From the NCBI GenBank assembly GCA_003663695.1, contig QMUB01000015.1:1-10711 (forward strand): 10,711 nt of DNA, written 5' to 3'. This DNA comes from Thermococci archaeon (GTDB lineage: Archaea; Methanobacteriota_B; Thermococci; Thermococcales; Thermococcaceae). Below, piece by piece: positions 1-5,531 of this stretch; the first letter of the stretch is position 1, and every line of letters starts with the position of its first letter. The position numbers and the translations under genes were made by a program. The notes below the pieces were generated by a model. It worked only from the letters and a program-made list of their open reading frames with translations. It was not told the DNA's origin and did no database searches.

Positions 1-680
1 TCATTAAATACCGCTTCAACATCTCTTGTTAAATTGCCGCCCGCATCAATCGCCCATCCTTCGGGAATTGGTTTATTCTTCCTCCTATAAACTTCCAGCT
101 TCCCAATTGGGACAACACTAGTTGCCATATCGAGCAAAAATGGTTTATCCTTTGTAGGCGCAGCCAAAGCTATGGGATTTGTTCCCAAAAAACGCTCCAC
201 ACCTCCTGTTGGTGCCACTAAGGGCCGAGAATTTGTCATGCTTATCCCAATCATTCCCTCCCGAGCAGCCATCAAAGCATAGTAACCAGCAATTCCATAA
301 TGATTGCTGTTCCTCACCGCAACCACACCAATTCCACTATCTTTAGCTTTTTCAATAGCCAAGCTCATTGCTCTTTGGCCTACAACCTGCCCGAGACCTT
401 CATCTCCATCAATTAGAGCATAAGAGGGACCTTCTCTTAAAATCTCAATTCTGGGATTTATGTTAATCCCCCCGCTTAAAATTCCATCCACATATCTCTT
501 AAGTCTCTGGACGCCGTGGCTCTCGATGCCTCTCAAATCTGCCATGAGCAGATTATCGGCGACAATCTTTGCATGCTCCTCTGGAATTCCAAGCTTTAGG
601 AGCACTCTAACGATGAAGGAGAACAGCTCCTCCTCTGGAACACGAACATAACCCTCATCAACATATCCTTTCTCGAACAT
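1..680 (-). CDS. mdh: Malate/L-lactate dehydrogenase (LDH2/MDG2 family), N-terminal part
   Basis: NAD(P)-dependent oxidoreductase of the LDH2/MDG2 family (YlbC, ComC and archaeal malate dehydrogenase type), which interconverts 2-hydroxy and 2-oxo acids such as malate and oxaloacetate in the cytoplasm. Translated from the minus strand, 226 residues are visible out of a usual ~360; the C-terminus lies beyond the left edge. Family signatures seen: ESHGVQR (residues 53-59, with His55 and Arg59), a conserved NSNHYG (124-129, His127 the likely catalytic histidine), GTNPIA (166-171) and LDMATS (183-188). The start at 680 is supported by GGTGG on the minus strand (685-689), 4 bases upstream, and by the family-like N-terminus. 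It is transcribed divergently from secF. Codon use differs from the neighbours: of 19 Ile codons 14 are ATT and 3 ATA, whereas secF prefers ATA. The family is clear; the substrate (malate, lactate or sulfolactate) is inferred from Thermococcales relatives. Confidence 0.9.
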   Translation of the reverse strand, partial: MFEKGYVDEGYVRVPEEELFSFIVRVLLKLGIPEEHAKIVADNLLMADLRGIESHGVQRLKRYVDGILSGGININPRIEILREGPSYALIDGDEGLGQVVGQRAMSLAIEKAKDSGIGVVAVRNSNHYGIAGYYALMAAREGMIGISMTNSRPLVAPTGGVERFLGTNPIALAAPTKDKPFLLDMATSVVPIGKLEVYRRKNKPIPEGWAIDAGGNLTRDVEAVFN

Positions 681-742
681 GAGACCACCGGAAATAACTC
701 ACACCTTCAGAATTAAACTCTTACCCTCACACCATCAAGCAA

Positions 743-760
743 AGATTTTTATTCACTAAT
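743..760 (-). promoter_or_regulatory. Candidate TATA/BRE promoter of the dehydrogenase gene
   Basis: Read on the minus strand, an A-rich box (GAATAAAAATC, 744-754) resembles an archaeal TATA box, with BRE positions just upstream. It would place the start of transcription near 720 and give a leader of about 40 bases. A second AT-rich stretch on the minus strand (about 711-720, AGTTTAATT) is an alternative that would give a very short leader. The box touches the left arm of the 25-bp dyad at 752-776. Confidence 0.35.
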
Positions 761-776
761 GATTATCATGAGTTAA
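752..776. promoter_or_regulatory. 25-bp imperfect palindrome in divergent promoter region (possible operator)
   Basis: The left arm TTCACTAATGAT and right arm ATCATGAGTTAA are arranged around a single central T at 764. Ten of 12 arm positions pair; the mismatches are 754/774 and 758/770. The core ATGATTATCAT (759-769) is a perfect dyad. It lies between the two divergent promoters, overlapping the BRE/TATA edge of the minus-strand gene and ending about 14 bases before the secF promoter element, which is a plausible place for a regulator to act on either or both genes. The core resembles the bacterial Fur box centre, but no regulator can be assigned from the sequence. Confidence 0.4.
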
Positions 777-789
777 CAGCAATCTGATA

Positions 790-803
790 GGGAAAGCTTT
801 ATC
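790..803 (+). promoter_or_regulatory. Candidate BRE/TATA promoter of secF-secD-trkA
   Basis: GGGAAAGCTTTATC has the form of a Thermococcales BRE plus TATA box, centred about 40 bases before the secF ATG. A start of transcription around 822-826 would give a short leader that still contains the Shine-Dalgarno GGGGTGA (827-833). GATATAAG at 807-814 is a second possible TATA element, but its start site would fall at or after the Shine-Dalgarno. Confidence 0.5.
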
Positions 804-837
804 TTTGATATAAGAACAAACACTCAGGGGTGAAACC

Positions 838-1692
838 ATGGAACTGAAATTCCTAAAAAAGCTCGCTGAAATGGAGTATAAAAAGATGATAATGTATCCT
901 CTAATCATTTTCGTTGCGGCTTTGCTCATAATTGCCGTGAAGCCGCCTACCCTTGGCATAGATCTTGCGGGAGGAGTTGTTGTAACGGCTCAGGGGATAA
1001 ATGACTCTCCGGAAAATATCGAGAAGTATGTGCAGGACAAAACGGGAATCAGCGTCAGGGCTGAAGGTTTCTCAAGTCTTAGCGGGGAGAAAGGTGTAAA
1101 CATATATGCCCCCGTAGGTTCTTCACCTGAAGAGATAATAAAAGTCCTTGAGGAGAAGTATCCAAAGGCAAGGTATGCCCAAAGTGAGGTTCAGCCAACT
1201 TTTGGAAAGCTCGCCCAGAGACAGGGGATAAAAGCCATAGGCTACGCTTTTCTTGGAATGGCGGTTGTGGTGTTCCTGTTCTTCAGAATCCTAATCCCCT
1301 CGGGGACGATAATATTCTCCGCAATTTCGGACATGATGATTGCACTTTCACTGATGAGCCTGACGGGAATAGAGCTTAGCCAGGCTACAATAGCCGCTCT
1401 CCTGATGCTCATAGGTTACTCCGTCGATAGCAACATACTCCTCACAACCAAAATGCTAAAGAGAAAGGAGAAGGATATAGAAAAAGCCTATTTCTCCGCG
1501 GTTTCAACCGGATTCACCATGAGCACGACAACACTTGGGGCATTATTTGCACTATGGGCGATCTCAACCGCCCAGGTGATAGATCAGATTGCATCCGTTT
1601 TAATGTTCGGTCTGCTCGCGGACTTCATGAACACATGGGTTCTCAATGCAGGTGTCTTAAAATGGTACTTGGGAAGGGGTGAGAAGCAATGA
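838..1692 (+). CDS. secF: Protein-export membrane protein SecF
   Basis: SecF, partner of SecD in the accessory complex of the SecYE translocon. The pair is an RND-like membrane protein that helps pull exported proteins across the membrane using the ion gradient; archaea have no SecA. The 284 residues show one N-terminal helix (about 18-35), an extracytoplasmic domain starting with GIDLAGG (40-46, the SecD/SecF family signature) and a bundle of five helices (about 132-276). GYSVDSN (193-199) contains Asp197, matching the conserved Asp of transmembrane helix 4 in bacterial SecF. The length is normal for archaeal SecF. The ATG is preceded by GGGGTGA (827-833) with 4 bases between. Its stop overlaps the secD start (ATGA), so the two are probably translationally coupled. 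The secF-before-secD order is archaeal, the reverse of bacteria. Confidence 0.95.
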   Translation: MELKFLKKLAEMEYKKMIMYPLIIFVAALLIIAVKPPTLGIDLAGGVVVTAQGINDSPENIEKYVQDKTGISVRAEGFSSLSGEKGVNIYAPVGSSPEEIIKVLEEKYPKARYAQSEVQPTFGKLAQRQGIKAIGYAFLGMAVVVFLFFRILIPSGTIIFSAISDMMIALSLMSLTGIELSQATIAALLMLIGYSVDSNILLTTKMLKRKEKDIEKAYFSAVSTGFTMSTTTLGALFALWAISTAQVIDQIASVLMFGLLADFMNTWVLNAGVLKWYLGRGEKQ

Positions 1693-3203
1693 GGTGGAAG
1701 AAACTCCTGTTCAACTGGCGCGTCATCCTGTTGCTCATATTCATCATAAGCTCATTCGCCTCAATCTATGCAAATGGCATAACCTACGGTCTGGATATAA
1801 GCGGAGGAACCGCTATAACCGTGAAGCTTGAAAAGCCCGTTGATTCCACCACGATGGATAAGGTCGTTAACTCCCTCACAAATAGAATCAACCGTTTGGG
1901 TGTTGCCGACGTTAAAGTTGAGCCCTGGGGAAATGAGTACATCATCGTGAAGGTTGCAAATGTCAGTGCCGAGACTGTTGCCGGAATTAAAGACACAATT
2001 GAAAAGCAGGGTGTCTTCTACGCCGAATTTGAAGGGGAGATTTTTGCAACGGGAGAGGACATAGTTCAGGTCTTTGCCTTCCAAGTAGAGCAGAGCGGGA
2101 CGTGGCACGTGCCATTCCAGCTCTCCCAGAGTGCCGCAGAGAAGTTTGCCCGGCTTGCCCTTGGAAAGCCCAACTACCCCGTGGACATGTTCCTCGATCC
2201 ACCCGTGAATTCTCTCCTAGTGGTCTCTCCCGACCTTTATAACACCATGCTTACCAAATTTAACACTCCTGCCCCCGATGCCCTCTCGCTCCCCGAGCGC
2301 ATAAAGAACGCATTTAACATTGATACACTTATCTACACCAACCAGACCCCTGACGAGATAGTTAAGGCTGCTGAAGGTAAGGAGCTCGTGGTGCTCGTGG
2401 ACGTTAACGGAGGTCTCGAGAAGTACCTCGAGGAGAAGAATCTCAATGTGAGGGTGGTTGAGAGAGGGAAAGGTGAAACAGACGAAGAACTCGTGGTGAG
2501 AACACTCGGTCTCTACGGCCCCTACAGCGTCAGCGAGGGGCTCACTACCGGTCAGGCTTCAACCAACGTCGAGATAAAGGGTTCATCCCCCAACATGTAC
2601 CTCGCTCAGCAGGAGGCAAGCGTCATAGCGGTCGTCCTCGCAAGCGGTTCACTCCCCATCAAAGTTCATGTGGAGGGAACCCAGTTCATATCCGCAGAGC
2701 TCGGAAAGGACTTCAAGAGACAGGTGCTCATAGCCGGTATTGCCGCACTTCTAATGGTTGGAGCAATAGTTTACGCCCACTACAGACGATTCAAAATAGC
2801 CATACCCGTTGTGAGCACCAGCCTGAGTGAAATAATCATAATCCTCGGTGTTGCAGCCTTGATTAAGTGGAACCTGGATCTTCCAAGTATAGCGGGCATT
2901 ATTGCTGCAATAGGTACAGGTGTAGACCAGCAAATAGTTATAACCGACGAACTTCTGGGCTCAAGGGAGAAGACAAGAATCACAAAGAGGAGTGGAATGC
3001 TTAGGCGGATGGGAAGAGCTTTCTTCGTTATCCTGGCTTCGGCAACAACAACCGTTGTTGCAATGAGCTTCCTCTTCAAGTTCTTCGTTGGAGGACTCAG
3101 GGGATTTGCATTCACAACAATACTCGGCGTGCTGATAGGCATAACGATTACGAGACCTGCATACGCCGAAATAGCCAAATTCCTCCTTGGGGAGAAGAGG
3201 TGA
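1689..3203 (+). CDS. secD: Protein-export membrane protein SecD
   Basis: SecD, the larger subunit of the SecDF complex that works with SecYE in protein export at the cytoplasmic membrane. The 504 residues begin with one helix (about 10-28), then GLDISGGT (34-41), equivalent to the bacterial LGLDLRGG signature, and a large extracytoplasmic region (about 40-340). Five to six helices follow (about 345-500). [13 protein letters not shown] carries Asp413, which lines up by motif with the helix-4 Asp of bacterial SecD that takes part in ion translocation. The first codon overlaps the secF stop, and GGGGTGA (1676-1682) sits 6 bases before it. The C-terminus is separated by only 4 bases from the following trkA-like gene. 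The length fits archaeal SecD (~500), with no sign of a frameshift. Confidence 0.95.
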   Translation: MRWKKLLFNWRVILLLIFIISSFASIYANGITYGLDISGGTAITVKLEKPVDSTTMDKVVNSLTNRINRLGVADVKVEPWGNEYIIVKVANVSAETVAGIKDTIEKQGVFYAEFEGEIFATGEDIVQVFAFQVEQSGTWHVPFQLSQSAAEKFARLALGKPNYPVDMFLDPPVNSLLVVSPDLYNTMLTKFNTPAPDALSLPERIKNAFNIDTLIYTNQTPDEIVKAAEGKELVVLVDVNGGLEKYLEEKNLNVRVVERGKGETDEELVVRTLGLYGPYSVSEGLTTGQASTNVEIKGSSPNMYLAQQEASVIAVVLASGSLPIKVHVEGTQFISAELGKDFKRQVLIAGIAALLMVGAIVYAHYRRFKIAIPVVSTSLSEIIIILGVAALIKWNLDLPSIAGIIAAIGTGVDQQIVITDELLGSREKTRITKRSGMLRRMGRAFFVILASATTTVVAMSFLFKFFVGGLRGFAFTTILGVLIGITITRPAYAEIAKFLLGEKR

Positions 3204-3207
3204 TGGG

Positions 3208-3900
3208 ATGTTTGTAATCATAATGGGTGCCGGCAGGGTTGGATTTTTGGTTGCAAAGATGCTCGAGGGAGAGGGGCATGATGTGACCATAATCGAACAG
3301 GATAAAGAGGTGGCAAATGAACTGGCAAACCTCATAAATGGCCTCGTCATAAACGGAGACGCTACAAACCAGAGCGTTCTTGAGGAGGCTAACATCAAGC
3401 AGGCCGATGCCTTTGCCGCCCTTACCGGACAGGATGATGCCAATCTGCTTGCATGCATCCTTGCAAAGCACCTAAACCCCAAAATAACGACCATACTCAG
3501 GGTCAGCAACATAAAGAACAAGAAGGTCTTTGAACAGGTAGCGGATTTAAAAAGGTACTTTGACTACGTTGTGAGCCCGGAGGAGATGGCGGCGCACTAC
3601 ATATTCAGAAGCATCGTTACTCCAGGCTTCGATAGGGTTATGCTCCCGAAGGAAGGTGCGGAGATAGTCCAGTTCGAGATAAACGATGAAAACGAGATAT
3701 CTGAAAAGCTCGTGAAAGAGCTCGGACTTCCAAAAGATTCGCTCATAATGGCAGTTTATGACGAGAAAGGCAATTTGACTATACCCTCAGGTGAAACCAA
3801 GCTTCCAAAGAAAGGACAGATCATAATATTCGCAAGGGATAGTGCTCTGGAGGAAATCAAGAAGATATTCGAAAAAAAGAGGAAGAATTCCTCCCTTTAA
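3208..3900 (+). CDS. trkA: TrkA-like RCK protein (regulator of K+ transport)
   Basis: Cytoplasmic RCK/KTN protein of the TrkA family; such proteins bind NAD(H) or adenine nucleotides and gate a membrane TrkH/KtrB-type or other ion transporter. The 230 residues hold a Rossmann RCK_N domain (1 to about 125) with GAGRVG (Gly7, Gly9, Gly12), acidic Glu30 at the end of strand 2, the NGDAT segment (49-53) and the LTGQDDANLLA stretch. An RCK_C (TrkA_C) domain follows (about 150-220). The start at ATG 3208 gives MFVIIMGAG, normal for the family, with Shine-Dalgarno AGGTGAT at 3198-3204; an upstream in-frame TTG at 3187 would add seven unlikely residues. It lies 4 bases after secD and is probably in the same operon. 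No TrkH-like channel gene is adjacent, so its membrane partner must lie elsewhere. The family is certain; the regulated transporter is not known from the window. Confidence 0.9.
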   Translation: MFVIIMGAGRVGFLVAKMLEGEGHDVTIIEQDKEVANELANLINGLVINGDATNQSVLEEANIKQADAFAALTGQDDANLLACILAKHLNPKITTILRVSNIKNKKVFEQVADLKRYFDYVVSPEEMAAHYIFRSIVTPGFDRVMLPKEGAEIVQFEINDENEISEKLVKELGLPKDSLIMAVYDEKGNLTIPSGETKLPKKGQIIIFARDSALEEIKKIFEKKRKNSSL

Positions 3901-4033
3901 TTTTACGCTCATATAGGAGCTGGTGCTGGTTCTAAGGGGGCACTCGCAATGAACACTTAGAGAAACCATTGTCACAATACACAGACGTGCCTAATTTTAA
4001 ATACTTTGAAGTAGTTTTCTCTCTTGATGGGAT
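3901..4033 (+). other. Spacer between trkA-like gene and thrC
   Basis: 133 bases without a convincing gene. It holds a weak T-rich run just after the trkA-like stop (TTTAATTTT, 3896-3904) and an open stretch that continues the trkA-like frame for 19 codons past the TAA (3901-3957) to a TAG. It also holds a perfect 11-bp dyad ATTGTCACAAT (3968-3978) and the TATA element of thrC. No C/D-box or tRNA-like structure was seen. Confidence 0.5.
3995..4004 (+). promoter_or_regulatory. thrC: Candidate TATA box of thrC
   Basis: TTTTAAATAC is a good archaeal TATA box. Its centre is about 35 bases before the thrC ATG, so transcription would begin near 4025, giving a leader under 12 bases or nearly leaderless mRNA. 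That fits the poor Shine-Dalgarno before this gene. The dyad ATTGTCACAAT (3968-3978) lies 16 bases upstream and could be an activator or repressor site. Confidence 0.55.
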
Positions 4034-5110
4034 ATGTTGAAGTGTCGGCTCTGCAATGCGACCTATCCGGATGTTTTCCGTTTGAAGTGTGACTGCGGAG
4101 GAGTTCTAGATGTTATTCACGAGTTCGAAGAATCCTTTGAAGAGCTCCTGAAGAAAGAACACATGGATATAAGGAGGTATCTGAATCTTCTGGCAATGAA
4201 GGAGGAGTTTGCGCCCTCCATAACACCCCCAATAACCCCCCTTATAGAGAAGGCATTCAAATGGACCAAGGTTTCCTTCAAGCTTGAATATTTGATGCCC
4301 AGCGGTTCCTTCAAGGATAGAGGGACATATGTAACCATTGCAAAGCTAAAGGAAGAAGGAATAAGGGAAGTTAGCCTCGATTCATCCGGAAACGCTGCAA
4401 TAAGCCTCGCCCTTTTCGGGAGGAGTGAAGGAATTAAAGTGCACGTCTTTATACCCAAAAACACGAGCGAAGGAAAAAAGAAAATCCTGAAGCTTTTAAA
4501 GGCGGAGATCCACGAGGTCGAGGGTTCCAGGATGGAAACCCATGAAAAGGCGAAGGAGTTCAGAGGGGCAGTTTATGTGTCCCACTGGTACAACCCCTAC
4601 TTTCTTGAAGGAACCAAAACCTTCGCCTATGAAGCATTTGAAGGAGGAGGAAAATTTGACTACGCCATCATTCCTGCAGGGAGCGGTACTTTGCTCCTGG
4701 GTGCGTATAGAGGATTTAAAGAGCTTCAGAAGCTCAGGAAATTAAAAGAAGTTCCAAAGCTCATTGCAGTTCAGGCTGGAGGCTTTGAGAGCCTTGTAGA
4801 AAGGAGCCGCGAAAAAAACATGCTTGCTGAAGGAATTGCAATTCCAGAACCTCCCAGAAAGGCACAGATGATGAAGGTGATTAGAGAGACAGAAGGGGCA
4901 GTAATATCTGTGAGCGAAGAGGAGACCAGAGATGCATGGGAAGATCTAGTTTCGATGGGCTTCTTGGTGGAATCTACATCTGCAGTGGCGTTTGCTGCCT
5001 TTAAAAAGCTTTTGAAGAAGGGCTTCTTTGAAGAGGAAGCCAGAGTTCTAATGCCTCTGACAGGTTCGGGACTCAAAAATGTTGACATAATGATGAAAAT
5101 TTTTTCATGA
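4034..5110 (+). CDS. thrC: Threonine synthase (PLP-dependent, fold type II)
   Basis: Pyridoxal-phosphate enzyme that converts O-phosphohomoserine to threonine, the last step of threonine synthesis; cytoplasmic. The 358 residues start with a short zinc-ribbon-like segment (Cys4, Cys7, Cys19, Cys21: CRLC and CDC), common in archaeal ThrC. The PLP core follows: SGSFKDRG (90-97) with the Schiff-base Lys94, SSGNAA (117-122), the glycine-rich phosphate-binding AGSGT (215-219) and VESTSA (312-317). TGSGLK (343-348) lies near the C-terminus. The ATG gives the Cys-rich start directly; the Shine-Dalgarno (TGATGGGAT, 4025-4033) is weak, in keeping with a very short leader. The gene is set off from its neighbours by spacers with their own TATA elements, so it is probably a single-gene unit. 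The fold and family are clear. A related aminotransferring or cysteate-type activity is possible, since archaea often have several ThrC paralogues; no homoserine pathway genes are adjacent. Confidence 0.85.
   Translation: MLKCRLCNATYPDVFRLKCDCGGVLDVIHEFEESFEELLKKEHMDIRRYLNLLAMKEEFAPSITPPITPLIEKAFKWTKVSFKLEYLMPSGSFKDRGTYVTIAKLKEEGIREVSLDSSGNAAISLALFGRSEGIKVHVFIPKNTSEGKKKILKLLKAEIHEVEGSRMETHEKAKEFRGAVYVSHWYNPYFLEGTKTFAYEAFEGGGKFDYAIIPAGSGTLLLGAYRGFKELQKLRKLKEVPKLIAVQAGGFESLVERSREKNMLAEGIAIPEPPRKAQMMKVIRETEGAVISVSEEETRDAWEDLVSMGFLVESTSAVAFAAFKKLLKKGFFEEEARVLMPLTGSGLKNVDIMMKIFS
5100..5105 (+). terminator. Possible U-tract terminator at the end of thrC
   Basis: A run of six T (5100-5105) covers the last codons of thrC, just before the TGA. 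Archaeal RNA polymerase can terminate on oligo-T runs without a hairpin. This one is short, so read-through into the ATP synthase operon cannot be excluded. Confidence 0.25.
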
Positions 5111-5146
5111 ATATGCTGAAAATTGGACAAAGGAGCATTTCAGGAA

Positions 5147-5160
5147 CATAAAGTATTTAA
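5147..5160 (+). promoter_or_regulatory. Candidate BRE/TATA promoter of the ATP synthase operon
   Basis: CATAAAGTATTTAA (BRE-like CATAAA followed by GTATTTAA) is the best promoter match in the 108-base spacer before ahaH. Transcription would start at about 5181-5185, inside the near-palindrome at 5180-5199, and give a leader of roughly 35 bases with the ahaH Shine-Dalgarno at its end. Confidence 0.55.
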
Positions 5161-5179
5161 GCAGATTAGAAAACCCAAA

Positions 5180-5199
5180 AATGTGCAAATTTTCACATT
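5180..5199. promoter_or_regulatory. 20-bp near-palindrome at the expected start of the ATP synthase operon
   Basis: AATGTGCAAATTTTCACATT has 6-base perfect arms (AATGTG and CACATT) around a self-complementary AAATTT; only the pair 5186/5193 fails. It sits 20-40 bases downstream of the TATA element, where an archaeal repressor could block initiation. In the RNA the arms could instead form a small hairpin at the very 5' end of the leader. It does not match the consensus sites I know for TrmB, TGR or SurR of Thermococcales. Confidence 0.4.
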
Positions 5200-5218
5200 C
5201 ACGATGGAGATGATGCTC

Positions 5219-5530
5219 ATGGAAAACGTTATTAAACAAATCGTTGATGCTGAAAAAGAAGCAGAAGCCAGGATTGAAAAAGCCAAGGAAGAAGCAAAGC
5301 AAATCGTTCTAAAGGCAAGAGAAGATGCGAAAAAAATTGAGAGTGAGATAATAAAAAAAGCCGAAGAGGACGCAAAGAAAATCATGGAAGAGAAAAGGGC
5401 CGAGGGTGAAGAGGAAGCCAAAAAGGTTCTTCAAGAGGGAGAGAAAGAGCTTGCGGAGATGAAAAGCAGAGCATCTGAAAACTTTGAAAAAGCTATTGAA
5501 GAGGCTTTGAAAGTTGTCAGAGGGATTTGA
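5219..5530 (+). CDS. ahaH: A-type ATP synthase subunit H (peripheral stalk)
   Basis: Small subunit H of the A1AO ATP synthase (also called G in V-type naming). It pairs with subunit E as a long coiled coil, forming the peripheral stalks that hold the A3B3 head against the membrane subunit I. From ATG 5219 it has 103 residues, almost wholly charged helix: a repeated A/E/K pattern with Ala/Ile heptads (EAEARIEKAKEEAKQIV) and no hydrophobic membrane segment. The open frame extends back to 5123 and has ATGs at 5204, 5210 and 5213. The start at 5219 is preferred because GGAGATGAT (5206-5214), close to the perfect GGAGGTGAT, lies 4 bases upstream, and because the length then fits the ~100-residue family. 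The upstream extension also crosses the TATA element. It is first in the operon; atpI follows after one base. Confidence 0.88.
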   Translation: MENVIKQIVDAEKEAEARIEKAKEEAKQIVLKAREDAKKIESEIIKKAEEDAKKIMEEKRAEGEEEAKKVLQEGEKELAEMKSRASENFEKAIEEALKVVRGI

Positions 5531-5531
5531 T

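Noticed and set aside
460..651. 63-codon plus-strand open frame
   Set aside because: It is antisense to the dehydrogenase gene, whose conserved motifs run through the same bases.
2961..3521. 186-codon open frame on the minus strand across the secD/trkA-like junction
   Set aside because: It is antisense to two well-supported genes, shows no recognisable protein pattern, and is explained by their codon bias.
3928..3955. GGTTC and GAAC elements suggesting a tRNA-like fold in the trkA/thrC spacer
   Set aside because: No acceptor stem, D-arm or anticodon arm can be assembled around them.
5089..5118. ATGATGA followed by CTGA, resembling boxes C and D' of a C/D-box guide RNA
   Set aside because: The spacing is too long, the second C'/D box pair is missing, and the first box lies inside the thrC coding end.
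5123..5218. Longer N-terminus for ahaH from an upstream non-ATG start
   Set aside because: It would cross the TATA element and the palindrome, lacks a Shine-Dalgarno, and makes the protein longer than the family; the ATG at 5219 has a strong Shine-Dalgarno.
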